From positions 19,712,365 to 19,776,364 of the forward strand of contig CM076648.1 in NCBI GenBank assembly GCA_038496675.1: a DNA stretch of 64,000 nt, given 5' to 3'. Within the stretch, counting starts at the first letter, position 1. Every line of letters begins with the position of its first letter. Position numbers and translations under genes: made by a program. The notes below the pieces were generated by a model, which did not search any database, had not been told where the DNA came from, and worked only from the letters and a program-made list of their open reading frames with translations. The DNA comes from Rachycentron canadum. Taxonomy: Eukaryota > Chordata > Actinopteri > Carangiformes > Rachycentridae. Of the stretch, positions 1 through 14,310 are shown one piece after another.

Positions 1-339
1 GTCACCTAAAAAGTCAAACAACACATAATTGCTTAAGTGTGACAATATTTGGACAGTTAAGGGTTTGGTGACTATCAGCTGTCAGGTCTGTACAATGGGA
101 GTCAATGTTTTTAATATTAAAATTAATCTAATTTGTCCTACAGCTCAAAACGGACTACCGGGGACAGATTTACCACCTCCCTGTGTCTGGTGTGTAGGTG
201 ACACCACAATGGCATGTGCTTTGTCATGTTGTTGCTACAAGACAGTGGTTAAGTTGTTACTGCTCTTGGGCCAAACAACTCAGCAGGAGCTCTGACACTT
301 AACAACAACCCTTTTATGGAATATCAGTTTAAAGTATGA

Positions 340-367
340 GTGTGTGTGTGTGTGTGTGTGTGTGTGT
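340..367. repeat. (TG)n microsatellite
   Basis: Uninterrupted TG dinucleotides, about 14 units. Confidence 0.95.
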
Positions 368-1089
368 TTCTGTGCATGAGGTGAGATGTAGGTGTGGGTG
401 TTGAAAAGACAATTTAAGAAAAACAGTGGAGGATAAGTGGTTGGAGGTTACTGCAACACTTATTTGATCCATGCAGAGAGGCAGCCCACAGTTTCAAGAC
501 ATTAGATCAACATCAGTATAATTCTGAAGCTATAATAAAAAGCCATTGTTTAGATCTTGAATGCTTAACTGCAGATTTATTAATTCACAAAACACTGTCT
601 TTACTAAATGTAAAAAAGAAAATGGTATTTCAAATGTATGAGAACTTCAATGCAGTGTGCCTTCAAACATATATGATTTTCTCGGCTTGTGTGTGTGTGA
701 CCTTTTTTCAACCCTGAGGGATTTTGAAGCTCAAAAGAAAAGGCAGATTATTGTAAATGCCACACCAATATGGAGCCATACCAATAAGAGGAATTTAAAT
801 AAAAAAAATCACATCTGCTTTCCATCTGGTAAAATGTCACTTTATTTTGGCATTGTTGTAAAGAACTAGACTGGCAAAAGATATTCACTCATTTTCCTTT
901 TGCAGCAATTGTGACAAAATGTGACTTCATATGGATCTACTTTAAATTCGTAAACATTTTCTTTTGGTTTTTCCTTCTTTTGATATCTCTCTTTACATGT
1001 GTTGCCTTTCTATTTATCTATCTGGCACCATTTCATCTGGAGAAATGCCCGGCTTGAAATATGTCCCCTAAAAAGACACACAAAGGGCA

Positions 1090-1480
1090 CGAGTCATTAT
1101 TTATCGTCTTTAATGTGACTACAATTATGCAACGCTGAACTCTTTCCACAAAGCTGACACATTCACCCTTCACCTCTGACGCCTCCCGCAAAGCATTTTG
1201 GAACAGTCGCCTCTGACAAGCATTTGACATTAAAAATCTCATTATGGAAATACAATTGATTGGGGACACATTTAAATCACCAGAGGAGACCACGAGGTCG
1301 AGCTGATAAACTAATTCAAAGTGAATATAAATTTTTTTGAACTGATGAAAATGATGATGCAGGCAGTTCAAAGCTGCTGGAGGAGCGACTATTCACTGTC
1401 AATGTCTATCTCAGTGGCCTTCCATTACATTACTCTTAAGGACAGCTGTCTACTGCAACATAAATATGTACCCCTTACTC
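1090..1480. promoter_or_regulatory. Candidate conserved non-coding element
   Basis: Even-composition unique sequence with CTCATTATGGAAATACAATTG, TTTAAATCACC and ATGCAACGC-type words. No exon structure was found. It is listed because it stands out from the surrounding low-complexity sequence; conservation is unknown. Confidence 0.2.
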
Positions 1481-4400
1481 CCATAGGGGTCACTGCAATC
1501 AATGCCCCCCTGAGGACTGGCTGTCACATTAAATGTCGGGGTAAAAGCATACTTAAGCGAATGAAGTGGAGTGGCTCACGAGGGCTCAACAGGAGTTCCT
1601 GCTGTCTGAAGGACAAGGAGGGTGGCAGCCATTGATAAGAGAGGTTTAAAATCTTCTTCATTGGTACCATGCATTGTTCATGTCACTGTGACTGGAACAC
1701 AGCATGACACACCTTGACCAGAGTAGCAAGGAAAATCTCCCCTACTCTGACAGGAGGGCTCTGTTGTCTGACACCACATAGCCACACAACAAGTGTACAA
1801 AAGTGTATAAATAAACTGCAGGCATCCTCTGGAAAACAGACGTTCCTGTTGGAGGAGCCTGCAACAGTGCACCATATGTGCTTGCTGAGATAAAACGGAA
1901 GGGATGAGCATACCCCCTGTAGGTAAATACTCATCAGACCAGAGGCTGCTGTGTTTCCATATTATTCCATCATTTACTGGCAGTGCCAGGCACTGTCCTG
2001 TCGTCCCTGTTATCCTCTGAAGAGTTTGGACCCTGGTGAGCTGGAAACTGGCTCAAAAGAAATCCTTCCGCATCCCTGGAAGGAGCACATATGTCTTGTT
2101 TTTGTTTTGTTTTTTTGTTGTTGTTTTGGGGGGGAATATGTGGCCATTTAATTGTTAGTCTTGTTTGAGGAGCCTGCCTGGGCAACACCACCACCATTAT
2201 TTCAATGTTGTTTTCAGTTTTATCATGAAAGGTGCTGTGCCTCACTCTCTGGATGTATTTATGTCTTTATTTATGTCTGTTGTCCCATGGTATTTCCTCC
2301 TCTTTCTTTTCCAGCTTTTTGTATTCCTCACATGCACATTGTGGTGAAATTGTGTGTTGAATTGCCATCACAATGCATGACTACCTCAATAAGAGCTGGT
2401 CAAATGAGATGCTTGTGCAGTGGATCTGGTGTAATTTGCTGATAACAGCTGGACTCAAGTCACAGATCACATGCATACAGACGTGCAGCATTCATGAACC
2501 ATGATATTTTGTTTGTATGCTGTGAGGCAGATATAACCCTACTTTTCACATGGCTCCCATTAAAATTCAATTAGAAGCAATTCTATAGTCTCATACATAC
2601 CACATTGGATTGTTCAATGAACTTTAATTCATCTGCCTCACATGCAGGTTTTTCATGCCCCAATGAAGATTTAATAATAGCTATTCAATAACAGACTCTG
2701 GTTTAGCCTGCTTACTACAGAGATAAGTACTGTACTCTGGTTGGAGATGGAGGAAGATGAGAAATTAAAACGGCACAGATACAATATATGCACTTCTCCA
2801 ACACAGGATATTGTTGGCCATTATGACTGCTGTGTTACTGCTTGCTTCCTTTATGACTGATGTGATTGTGCCGTCACCCAGCTGCTACTACTATCTGCTC
2901 ATGTGTGTTATGAGTCAAAGACCCCATCACTCAGAAATCATGTGTGCTATTCTTTGTGTTCTGGGACTGAATCATAGTTTCTCCAGCGTGGACCCTTTCC
3001 ATTGAAATCACAACAGAAATTACATTTATTTTCCATCTCTTCACATCAGAACCCACTTCAATCAATTAGAACTAAGTAATGCTGAAAGAAAAAGAAAAAA
3101 AATAAGTATTTTCTTGTGTTTTATTTCAAACTGACATTTTATTTTATCTTCAGGAAAGATGTAGATAAACACTGAACCAATAATACCATCCCAGATGTGT
3201 CAACACCCTCTCTGCCCCTCCCATCACATGAAATATCATTTCTATGTGTTGGCCCTCTATGACACCATGTTTGCATCTTGGTGTGACAGCACAAGATTAT
3301 GCACAAAGCAATTCACAGAAGATTGCTTCACCAGCCACACTATGCAGCGAGCTTCACTGCCTTTGTTTGTTATGGTCCACCCACTAAACCAACCCTGCTT
3401 CAAGCAGAAATACCCTAATGCATCGAAGCAAGAACACATATGGGTTACTGGCTTGTGAATTTAAAATGACGAAAAGGTGGATTTATCAACTCAAGCAAAG
3501 ATAAAATAAAAGGTGTCAGAATGACGTCAGTGTGATTTTTGCAACATTATGGATAAAGCCATTGAGAAATTCTGCACAATTCATTTTCACTAGAATTACA
3601 TTTTATTTTAAAGAACAAGCAAATATTTTACAAATAATAAACATATATAAAATAAAGATCTATTGTAAAGGGGAGGCATAATGTATTACCCAATTACATT
3701 TAGTGGTAGAAGGAATAATATAATACATTATCCTGCCAATTCTGAGTCTTTATTAAAATAGAAATTAAAAAAATAGAAATGAACCCATATAAAGGTTAAC
3801 TCTAAAAGGCACGTGGCTGCACATCTACTGAGAGTCATGTGGACAGCAGAGCTGTCAGACATCTCATCTCGATAATGGGAAACCCCAATTAGTGGCATTG
3901 AGCCAAGAGAGAAGGGTGACAGCAACTTGGTGTCAGGGATGCGAGACTCCTGCAGGTACTTCAAAAAATCTGGTTTCCTTTGTGAAAAGCGTGAAGCTCA
4001 GGACATGACTCCATGATCTTCAATCATTGGATTTCATTCAAGACCATAACAGAATAAATAACGCACTTAAGTTTTGCTCGTTTCCATTATCAGTATTATT
4101 TTTCTATATTGTGTTTTGATGAAGTTGCCTTCTCTTTGATGTGTTCTCCAAACAAGCAGATTTACAGAGGAGAACATTTTTGAACTAAAAGGTAGACTAC
4201 ACATATATTGATCTGATTAATGTTACAAAGTGGTGGCAAGAGTAGTTAGTCCTTGTTGCAACATTAAAACCCCCATACTGGTTGGCCTATCCAAATTGTC
4301 TCTGTCTGTCTATGCTATCTTAAACTCTACTACTTTATCTGTCTTCTCACTAATGTGCTGTGCCTCTTTCAGCTTCTTTAGACAGTCCTTTGCTTTCTGG

Positions 4401-7400
4401 CAGATAAATCTTTGATAGACTTAAAGTTACCCTGTTCTTTCATTTATTTCCCTCTCCTTGTTTAAATATTTTCCATACTTCAGGGGCTCAGCTCTCATCC
4501 TCTGAATTCCCTCTCACTGCCTCTGTCCTTGCACAACTCCTCGACTTACCGAATGTCAACTCTGTACAGTTGTTTGCTGTAGATTTCATCTCATTCATAA
4601 ATGTAGTGGATTAGACCTCTCCTTTTGTTCTCTTGTTTCTTGGAAGAAAGTAAAGAATACAAGAGATTGAAGTTCCAACACAATGTCACTATCAAAAACG
4701 GTAGCCTTGCCTTGCCTTGCCTAGTGGGTGACAGTGACAGTGGTGTTTCAAAAACTAGCTTCAGCATTTTTGCTAAGATAAGGATAATAGAATATGTAAT
4801 GGGGCTACTAGTAACTATACAGTCGCTTAAAGGCTCATGTTATAGATACTAAGTAACAAATTCATGGACTTCTCAAATCTTATATTTATTCCTGAAATGA
4901 AAAAAATATGATTGGTTGTATAACTGTGATAGGTTGAACTATTGTTTATTATTTTAAGCAGAAATTAAAAAAAAATCATAATCATATTTAACAGTGCTAT
5001 ATGAAAGTAATTGTTATTGCTACATAGCCAATGTTAGCATTAAAAGCTGTTCACTTACCAATCTAAATCTTCATTCCTTTAGCTGTCAATGGCTGTCACT
5101 ACCAATGGAAGTCAACCCTCCTCTTTTGTTTGTTTATTTCTTTCACTTCTTCCGCCTATTATGTTGGAGCAGGGACAGATAGTGACTCATTATTGCCTTT
5201 TGAGGAACAAAGTGGTATTGCAAGATAGGCTGTGGTTAGCTGGTTTTGCTAACAACTGTTTTGATGTTATGTGAAGTTTTTCTCACATTCAGCTGATAAC
5301 TTTGGTAAAATTTTAAATATTTCAAACTTGAACTAAACAACTTGCATATAGCACCTTTAATGACTGAAATGTACTACTTTCAAACAACATTTACAGAATA
5401 AAAATATATTCTGTAAATGTCTAGGACAAATACATTATAATATTTTCACCAATGGACAAACTGTTTTCAAAACTAATTATATATTAATAAAGTAAAGTGC
5501 ACTTAAGGTATCCATTATTCAGTCAGTTTAACTGTATTCATGCCAGAAGACGACTTACTTTCATTTGATATATGTCATATTATATTTATTATGTATTATT
5601 TTTCTTAACTTGCATTTTTAGTTAATGTAAATTTAAATTTTTTGTATTGTATTCATTCATTCCAAGGCAATTACTACAATAATATATTTTTACAATAATA
5701 ATTCCAGCAAATCAGTTTTGTTCAGTCTTAAAATTAAGTGGTTTTATGATAGTATTCAATAGTTCAAAACTGAATTTGGCATCCTGCAACATATGAAGGC
5801 AAAATTGTTAGAAATAATGGTTGTTTTGACCTTTTTTGTTCAATTGTTTTCTGCACCCAAACAGATAATTTGCTCAGTCTCTCAAATTACTGCAGTTAAT
5901 TTAGAATTTCCTGAGAATAATCAACTTGCGTCTCAACTGTGGTATATTTTATTTTTCAAGTTAGACACACTTCACTAACACTGTTATGGCAGCTGATCCG
6001 AAGCTGCGCAGTAAGTGGATCCTAACAAGCTGCTGATTAAAACATCCGTATAATTTTCACTCTTATATCATGATGAAAATCAATATACACAAAGAGTGAA
6101 GGGACATTTTGACAGTGTATTCTTTTCAGTTTGAGAATTCAGCTCTGCAGGTCCCCTACATAGGTTAAAGCCTGCTTATTCAAACAGTAGCTCTTCAACC
6201 AGAGTTACTGCACTTTGTTAAGGTATCATTCTATCTCAAGTGTTAGTCCACTGGAGGGCTGTGACTGGAATGCCAAATATGCATCTCCGCAGTAAAAGCC
6301 CCAGTTATGATTCTGTAGTGCAAACACAACTACCTTTACCTGTCAAAAATAGGCCCTCAGTGCTGTCACAACACATTACCACTGGGAGCTAGTTGTACCT
6401 ATATTCATTAACTAATACAGAGGATCTGATGTAAGTATCATGTGCACTGTGAAACTGGGGGGTTAAAGGCAGTGACGTGTAATATATGGATTGCATGCCA
6501 GTGGAAAAGGCAGGCGAGGAAGTGATATGAAGTGGTCAAGCCCAGTCATCGAGTTTTCAATAAATTAGGCCCCATGACACATCCAGAAGCCTCTGAGGTG
6601 GCTTACAGTATCTCTGAATTATCCATATTCATTTCTATGAGTCACACATATCATGCCTATGGTGAACATATGAGGTATGGATGTAATTGGTTCAATAAAT
6701 ATGCATGAGTTCCTGTTACTACATATTTCATCATATCTTACCTGCTAATTATAAGATAAAATCTAAGGTTTGTTTTTTTTTTTTCTCTAAGTGGTTCCAT
6801 TTTTGGCTACTTCAGAATCGAGTCTAACAGGAAATCTTCCAGATCTGACCTCCTCCCAGTGGCACTGTGATTATTGCTTGAGGCAGGGTAGCAGACAGTG
6901 TTAACTGCCTGTTGAAACCAAGCTCCTTTACACTCTATCCTACACTAAAAGATGTGTATTCATACTAAATTCACTTTATTTTTTGTGTGCTGTTGATGGA
7001 CACCGTGGTCCCCGAGTGTACTGCACAAATGAAATAGAGGAGCGACACACAGCTGAAAATAGTGGTGTTGAGGCAGCTCCAAAAAGGTTTGAGGAAACAA
7101 AACATGTATTATATCTTTGGGATAACATTTGTTTTCTTGTTGTGTAATTTAAACAGGTACCCTGTGGAGTTTTTGGCCAGTGCTAGTACAGAAATGTTTT
7201 TACAAGTAGGTCTCCGTTTTGTTTCAGTCGCACACATGAGGGCGCACATGTACACACAAGCATGCAGTGGCATGATAATACTTTCCTGCTGTAGGTCCTG
7301 TGCTATTCCACTGATAGACAGTTGGCAATGGGAATGCGACAAGAAACACAGCAATGCACCAGCAGAGGCGGTAAAGCAGGAGACTGTGAGCTATCAAACA

Positions 7401-8451
7401 TGGACTTAAACAACACGATAGATAAAATATTAAGGAGTTTTGGCTTTTACAAGCCTTTTATGGGTGTTTTTTTTTTTTTTTTTTTAGTAACCACTCACAC
7501 ATGAAGGTAATATTGGAGAAAATGCAGCGATATACCAATCAGCATAAGTAGACCAGAATCCTATGCACAGTGCGACTCACTGTTCTGACTCGGTTGCTGA
7601 TTAATAGTGTCTCACCCTTTTCTTTCATCGGCATTTTCTGTGGCATGGAGTCCACAAACTGCTTGTATTTTCCAATGCTTAGCATTCCCTAGCTGACCTA
7701 CAGTAACCTGTGTGTACTTGGCATTAATTCAGCTATATAGTGAGGTGCAGCAGTAAGCACATAAACAGACTATTTAAAGAGCCCGGCCTTCTTCGCCCCC
7801 TTGTTTGTCCAGCATGCATTCATTATCCCTTTTCCAATCCATGAACACAAAGCAACAGAGGTGAAATGAACTTCTTTAAAAGCTTTGTATTTAAAGAGTG
7901 TTTGTGTGGAAGAGGCAGCTCAACAAATTCCCAAGAGCACAAGATCACTGTTAATCCGGTTTGGTTGGAAGTAATATTTTATTATTATTCCTATCCATTT
8001 AAGTAATGGGATTCTGCTCGCTATGCAGCCAAGCACTATATTCAGAGGAACCTGTTGTCAACTCAGGTTGGGAGGTGCTGGATTAATTTTAAGGCAGTGT
8101 AAGTTGTGTAACATATTACACAAGCTTTGAGAGACTCGCGGGATAAAGAGTCAAAGATATGGGACACCCCAATATGCTGCTGACACTGCTAAATACTCTA
8201 GGCTGGCAGGGAAACTATGTTCAATGACAATGGACTCAGAGCAAACTGTCGACTTATGGTAAACATTGAAATGTTAAAATGTCCTACTGGATTTAAAATG
8301 CAGATATGTACTAAATGTATATTTTAACCTATAGACATCTTGTCTTCCGTCTATAAATTTCAAGTGAATGCACTGGGGGGGATTTGAAGGACTGTCCCTT
8401 TCAGCATCTTCTCAAATTCAAGGACGGACAAGCGTAGTGAGTTATACTCAC

Positions 8452-8509
8452 TGAGCTGCAGTCAATGCCCACAGCAGGTGACACCGCAGCCCCTTTGTCT
8501 GGACTGAGA
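8452..8509 (-). CDS. Weak candidate second exon of the - strand signal-peptide gene
   Basis: On the - strand a pyrimidine-rich acceptor (TCTTTTCCTTATCAG) precedes a 58-base segment that ends CTCA|GTGAGT (donor at 8451-8450). The phase fits the first exon: the split codon becomes AGT, and the segment reads SLSPDKGAAVSPAVGIDCSS with no stop, ending in phase 0. The intron would be about 17 kb. No domain is recognisable, and compatible splice pairs of this size occur by chance, so this is only a lead. Confidence 0.2.
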
Positions 8510-9183
8510 CTGATAAGGAAAAGATTGACAAGGTCGTGTGGAGCAGGGACAATTTTTAACTCCCACAGGTGACCATTGTTCATGTCTTTAAACTTGTCAA
8601 GTTCCCAGCTTGACACCATTCTTTGACAATGTCTCAACCTCACACAGAATGTATGGGCTCTCGTGTAAAACACCTTTGTTTCTCTATAATTTCACACGGC
8701 TTTCATTTCTACAGCATTACAGCAACTAACAAAAACATATTTGAAGTTTCCAGTTTTCTTTGAAAATCTAAAAATGGTAGCTGCAACTGATGATTGTAGT
8801 CATTGTCGAATAAATTGTGCAATACTTTCTTGATAAATTCAGCGTCTAGTTGAGCCAACAGTCCAAACTCAATGATATTGTTTATTGTCTTACCAGAGCA
8901 AGAAAATCTGAATGTTTATCTGTAAGAAGCTGGAACCTGCAACATTTTTGCCAGCTTTGTTGGAACAAATGAGATGAACAATTAATTGATTGGTGTTGCA
9001 GATTAATATTGTGAATATCGAGCACTTTAATTCTATAATCCAGTTACTGATTAATATTAAGGCAGCAGCTCAAGAAATCTGCATCCAACAAGTTATTTGT
9101 GAAAAAAACACCACCCTGTTTTTATGACTTGGCTGCAGAGCAAATTATTCCCAATACACTTGGTAGTGCATTCATACAGTAGT

Positions 9184-9280
<97 letters not shown>
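9184..9280. repeat. (AC)n microsatellite, about 48 units
   Basis: Nearly pure AC repeat with one GC interruption near 9208. It is the longest microsatellite in the window and a likely length polymorphism. Open frames encoding poly-CV across it are artefacts. Confidence 0.97.
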
Positions 9281-9281
<1 letters not shown>

Positions 9282-12200
9282 TTCTGACTCATATGATTAA
9301 CTGTTTGTATGTAAGTATGTTTCAGGTTGCCACTCTGCAAGGACTCACAGCTTTTAAGCCACCGTACGGTTTTGGTTATTTTGACAATATTTCTAGTGAC
9401 CACATATTATTTTAAGTCCCTGAGCATTAAATGTGTTTAACTGTGTATAATTTGTGCATATCTGCCTGCGTGAGCATGAAAATTATAATATTATAATTGT
9501 AATATTGTATATTTAAATACTAATCTCAATGTCATGCAATGACTACTTGTCATACATGATGCATTTTTAATATTAATATCCACATGTATTAAAACTAGAA
9601 CAAGTAATGTTGACAATAGGAAGTAGCAATATGGCAATAAAGCCTCAACAGAATATGAGAAACTCATCTGTGAGCCTGATCTCACAGGAAGCATTTTGTT
9701 ATATATTGTACTGTTTATCCACTATGTGTACACTAACTATTGTTTGGACTCAACAAGGGTTGATTTTCCAATAAATGAAATTCTGAACCGAAAGAACAGG
9801 CAAATCACAGCTATAAACAGATGAGTGAGCAACATTGTTATTTAACACATCCAGAAATTTGAGGTAATTTTACAACAAAGTATTTTATTTTTAAAGTATG
9901 TAGTGTACTGTAGTATAAATGAATAATAATGAAACAGCCACGAGAACTGCACTATTTCCTCAAGTTTGCAGGATATGAATACATTGATTGGCAATTGCTA
10001 TAAATGCATTGTATTGTTTTAATTGTATTAATGCATTCATTGGTTATAGTAATAGACACAGGAGGTCAGTGAAACCAAGGACAAACTTTCTACCATTCAA
10101 CTACCATCGAAATCAGCATCCTAAATAACAATCAAAACATCTCGGCCGCCTTGGCGATTGCTGCCTTGTAAACGACCTTGTGCATTTCCCATTAAACTTG
10201 CCATCAAGATAAAGGAGACCATCATGACCATTACTTTACAAAGACGCATCCAAAGCAATCCAAGGTTTTGCTGCACATAGTTAAAGATTCACATCCCTAC
10301 AAGGCATTTGTTTCAGTTGCACATCAGTAAAAAGCAGTGGTGTCAAGCTGTGATGCTGTTTTTGTGTTCCTGATGGGGCTTGTGCGCATAAGGACGTGGA
10401 CACATTTCAATGGATTTGGAGCAGAGATTTTCCATTTGCCTGTCTTTAACAGTATCCTGGAAGAAGGTAATCCCAAAACCCTGCATTCATCCTCCAGGGA
10501 CTTTCATAAAGCTCATTAAATCAGTGTTAATCCAAACACCTGTCATCAAATGCTAATTTGCTCAACACGCCAGGGAGGTTGTTTGGTATAACTTATTTAA
10601 CATCTGAGGTGAGTTTTGTGAATGCAGCTCCAGACGGTTAATGCAGTTACAAAAGGGAATAGTTTGTGAATTCTAATGTCAAGTTTACAGATTCAGATCT
10701 GTACTAAATGTCCCCAGTAACCTCCACAGTGCCCCAACTCAATCTGTGTTTATACATTAAAGGGCTCCAGTGTAACTGTGCCCCTATTAGACCGATTATA
10801 AGATTAGAGACACATTAGAATGCATCCCTAATCCCCCCAGTCAAGTCAGGACAGTAAGCAAGGCAAGGAAATGCTGTGAGAACACAAGATCTGTGTGAAC
10901 GCACAACACTGAATCTGTGCTTAGACACACACCATCGCCATATTCTCATGGTAGCAAAACGCCAGGTAGCATTTTCTTGGTGATTTCTTCTACATTCCAG
11001 CTAATTGCCGCTGCTGGGATGTGATTTCACTCGGGGTCAGCGCATTTGAAGCGCAGGGCCTGTGTGGTGTGTGTTGTTTTGCATGCATGTGGCCCTCTAT
11101 GTTTTATGTAAATACCAAAGTCTGTGGGGCTTTCCTTTTTAACTACAGCTCTCTCCCTTTTTTTGTTTTGGTGTGTGGGAGCATCAGCACTCCTGGGGAA
11201 ACGGTGCTTTGCAGCCAAATTGACATTCACTGGAGTGTGCCCCCCTCCTGTCATTTTGTCAACACCATCATTGTGTGGAACTCAGCCAAGCAAGACATCT
11301 GACAGACAGGCAAATGGGAGTGGTGGACTTCAGCAACATAACACCCTCTTGCTGCCCTCTCTGTGCCCAGTGGTGGGGTTCAACGCACATACTGTACATA
11401 CACACACAAAAGAAGAAATGCCATATTTTGTAAGCTGAATTTACAAAACTGGTAGTTTCCAGTTGTCTTGAACAAAAAAAAAAAAAGGAAGAAAAAAAAG
11501 ACAAAAATCAGCAAGAGGGTGAGCTGCATGAGTGAGTTTCCATTTGTTGCCCAGCAGTAAACCTGACACTGAAAATTGATTGGCAAGTGACAATACCTCC
11601 TTAATCCTGGAGGCATCTTCCCAAGAGCATTGTTTCAGGGTCAGACAATGAGACTACGTGTCCTAGAGGATGTTTACAGTTTTATTTTTTTTGTAATGCC
11701 CGCCACACAAAGGCCATTTTTCAACCTGGATACTTGCCAATCTAATAAAATGGCACATTGCTAATTGAATGCTATAAAAGCACAATAAAAAAAATGTCAA
11801 CAAAGAAAAGAAAATACAGCCCAATTTAAATATGGCATTAGTTTCATAGTGGTCACAAATTCATGCAATTGTTGCTCTATTGACCAAAGCCTGTGGATTA
11901 ATGACATCCCTGACACTTAACATTTCCTCAAGACACCATTTTTCTTTTGCAGTGAATAAACAGGAGTCTCAAAAGTGCTGTCAAATGCCAAGGTCTGCAG
12001 GCATAAAATCCACAATCAAAATATGAAACAAAAACATTTTCCAAGATAAACTGCCACCATGGGCCCTACTAAATGGCTTCTCTGTGCTACATGCCACATG
12101 TCACTGCTGAAATCCTCTCCTTCTACATACACACTGAACAACACACTTATCAGTCAGGTGTCATGGCAAAACACTGGAAAAACAGGGCGATAGGCGACTC

Positions 12201-13261
12201 AAATGTAACCAGTACTTGTCAGCCAAGATGGATCCTGACACTAGAATATGCTCAGGAAATGATTAGATAAAAATAACAGAATCCGCCTGGGCGTCTTTGA
12301 GGAGGTGTGCTGCCGGCTGATAAAGGATTCAGATTTATGTAGCCTTCACCAAAAGAAGCAGATATTATGTTTCTAGAAAAGTGGTACATGGGAGCTTGGC
12401 TCTGATGTACAGTATACCCAGCAGAGAGCACAGAACAAATATGGAGGGGTTAATAAAAGACAGGAAATGAAAAACAGCACCTGTTTGGCAGGTGATATCT
12501 GGAAATCAATTTCAGCTTGTGGACATTTGTTTTGTTTGTCCTTGAATATTGGCAGTACATCTCTGTCAGACAGTGTTTTTCTGACATGTTCATATACTAA
12601 AACACATTATACAGCAAGTGTCTAAAAAGATACTAGACACACAAAAAAATGCTGGTTTATTTCTAATAAACAAACTGATGAGTTCAGGTTGTTGGGTTAT
12701 AGGTTGGGCAGGTTTGACCCCACACTGGATTAAGTACAGTCACCCAGCGCTATGGGCTGAAGATGCACTCTGAAAAGGGCGCTCATAATTCCTTGGCGTC
12801 GGCCATTTTTACTCAGACGTCAACCTGACCTGATCTTCAAGCTCAGTTCCAGTATGTAATAGTGAACAGGAAGTAATGAAGTCATTGACGTTAGCCTAGC
12901 TTGATGTTGTCAGATCATTTTTACTGTTGTTAATTAACGGAAAATTGCATTAGCTGGCTATAATTTTAGTTAACCTTAGTTCACGCAAGTTGGCCCACAG
13001 TAGCTGATGTTAGCCAGTTACTTAAGATTAGCGTCGGCTAGCTAACATGCATTATTGTGTATAATTCATGCAGTGCAAGATATGTCAAAATAGGTAAGAT
13101 GTCCAGCAATGGTCATTGTTGCTCAAGTTAGCGAGCTAGTGACAGAGTAAATAATTTAGTTGTGCACGGCTTTCCTGTGCATTGTTTCATCATTTCATAA
13201 CAATCTTAATTTAATTTTAACATTGACAGTAGAAATTAAGAGTCATTAAATCCCAATCATG

Positions 13262-13450
13262 ACAACCCAGAATTTGCATTTGATTTTCTCAACCCACTGT
13301 TGGGCAGTTTTAATTCAACAATATAGTTATTTTTACCCACTTTTGGGTAGAAAACACAACCACGCTAGGCTAAAACAACCCATGGCTGGGTCGACTCCTT
13401 TTTGCTGAAATAACCCAAATGGTTGTTGTTTTTTTTTAATCCGGCAGTTT
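13262..13450. repeat. MITE-like repeat with alternating AACCCA / TGGGTT motifs
   Basis: Within 190 bases the motif AACCCA or ACCCA is paired again and again with its complement TGGGT (for example AACCCACTGTTGGGCAG, ACCCACTTTTGGGTAG, AACCCATGGCTGGGTCG). Such AACCCA-rich palindromic non-autonomous repeats are common in fish genomes. A partial relative lies near 12,690-12,720. Confidence 0.55.
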
Positions 13451-13579
13451 TAAGAGTGCAGGTGATTCATGCATCAGAGCAAAGAGGTTAGTAATCAAGT
13501 GGGCAACTCACATCAGATATTTTGTTTCATGACACTGAAGACCGCTGACAGCTGTTTCAAATTCTGACACTCATCAAAT

Positions 13580-13720
13580 CCCTGCTCTCAACACTAATCA
13601 GACTTTAATTACTCAACGAAATGGTACCAACACAGAGGCTAACCCTTAGTCCAGTGCAGGCCACCTGATTAATTCACCATTCACCAATTAGAAAACATTC
13701 AAATATCAAAATGATCAGCT
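13580..13720. promoter_or_regulatory. Candidate regulatory element, clustered TAATTA-type sites
   Basis: Within 140 unique bases: TTTAATTACTC, CTGATTAATTCACC, CACCAATTAG and ATCAAAATGATC. It is low in repeats and flanked on the left by the MITE-like repeat. Speculative. Confidence 0.2.
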
Positions 13721-14284
13721 TCTTCAGGACATTTTTTTCCTATTTATAAAATTTTATAATTTATAACTTTTTCTGCCACTGAAATGAATGGAAGAAATGT
13801 TCTCATCCTGTAAGAGTTTCTCCACTTTGAAATTCAACTCCTCCTTTCACTTTGTCTGATATAATGTAAGCTTCAAACTGGACTGAAGAGTTTAAGCCTT
13901 AAACTTGTGTTCAGCTTGTACAGTTTTTTATGCTTTTGAGTTTATGATACTCTGTGTGTCACATCACCCACTCTTTTTTTAATGTACTTCAGCTCGTGAC
14001 TTTTCACTTCTCACACTCAATATGCTCAATTTGCCCTTTCACGCTTAAAACAATAGACTTACAGCTTTCGAATCGTTACCCCCGGAGCAACACAAGTACC
14101 AATCAAAAGCTCTATAGACTGCTATGTATCAGTCATTTTTCACAATAAACACAAATCACACATGATCATCTTCAGCAAAGTGTAGTGGCACTCATGGTGA
14201 ACAATTTCAACAATAGAAACTCTAGGTAAAAAGTAATACACAGCTGATTTTACTTCACTGAAGACCTAAGCAGTTTCTATTTAT

Positions 14285-14310
14285 ACACACACACACACAC
14301 ACACACACAC
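14285..14310. repeat. (AC)13 microsatellite
   Basis: Pure AC dinucleotides. Confidence 0.95.

Larger units (their letters stand above)
1..8451. other. Non-coding, AT-rich sequence
   Basis: Apart from the TG microsatellite, a candidate element near 1.1-1.5 kb, a short perfect hairpin at 5387-5420 and short T tracts near 6774 and 7470, I see no gene here. Open frames are short, mostly lack an ATG and show no recognisable protein. A diverged GCTAGC/TTAGC-rich dispersed repeat may underlie about 4,690-5,300. Confidence 0.6.

Noticed and set aside
8401..8673. 90-codon - strand frame around the candidate second exon as a stand-alone gene
   Set aside because: There is no promoter or protein signature. 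Only the spliced 58-base segment has any support, and that is weak.
9093..9403. Open frames encoding long poly-Cys/Val runs
   Set aside because: They are translations of the AC microsatellite.
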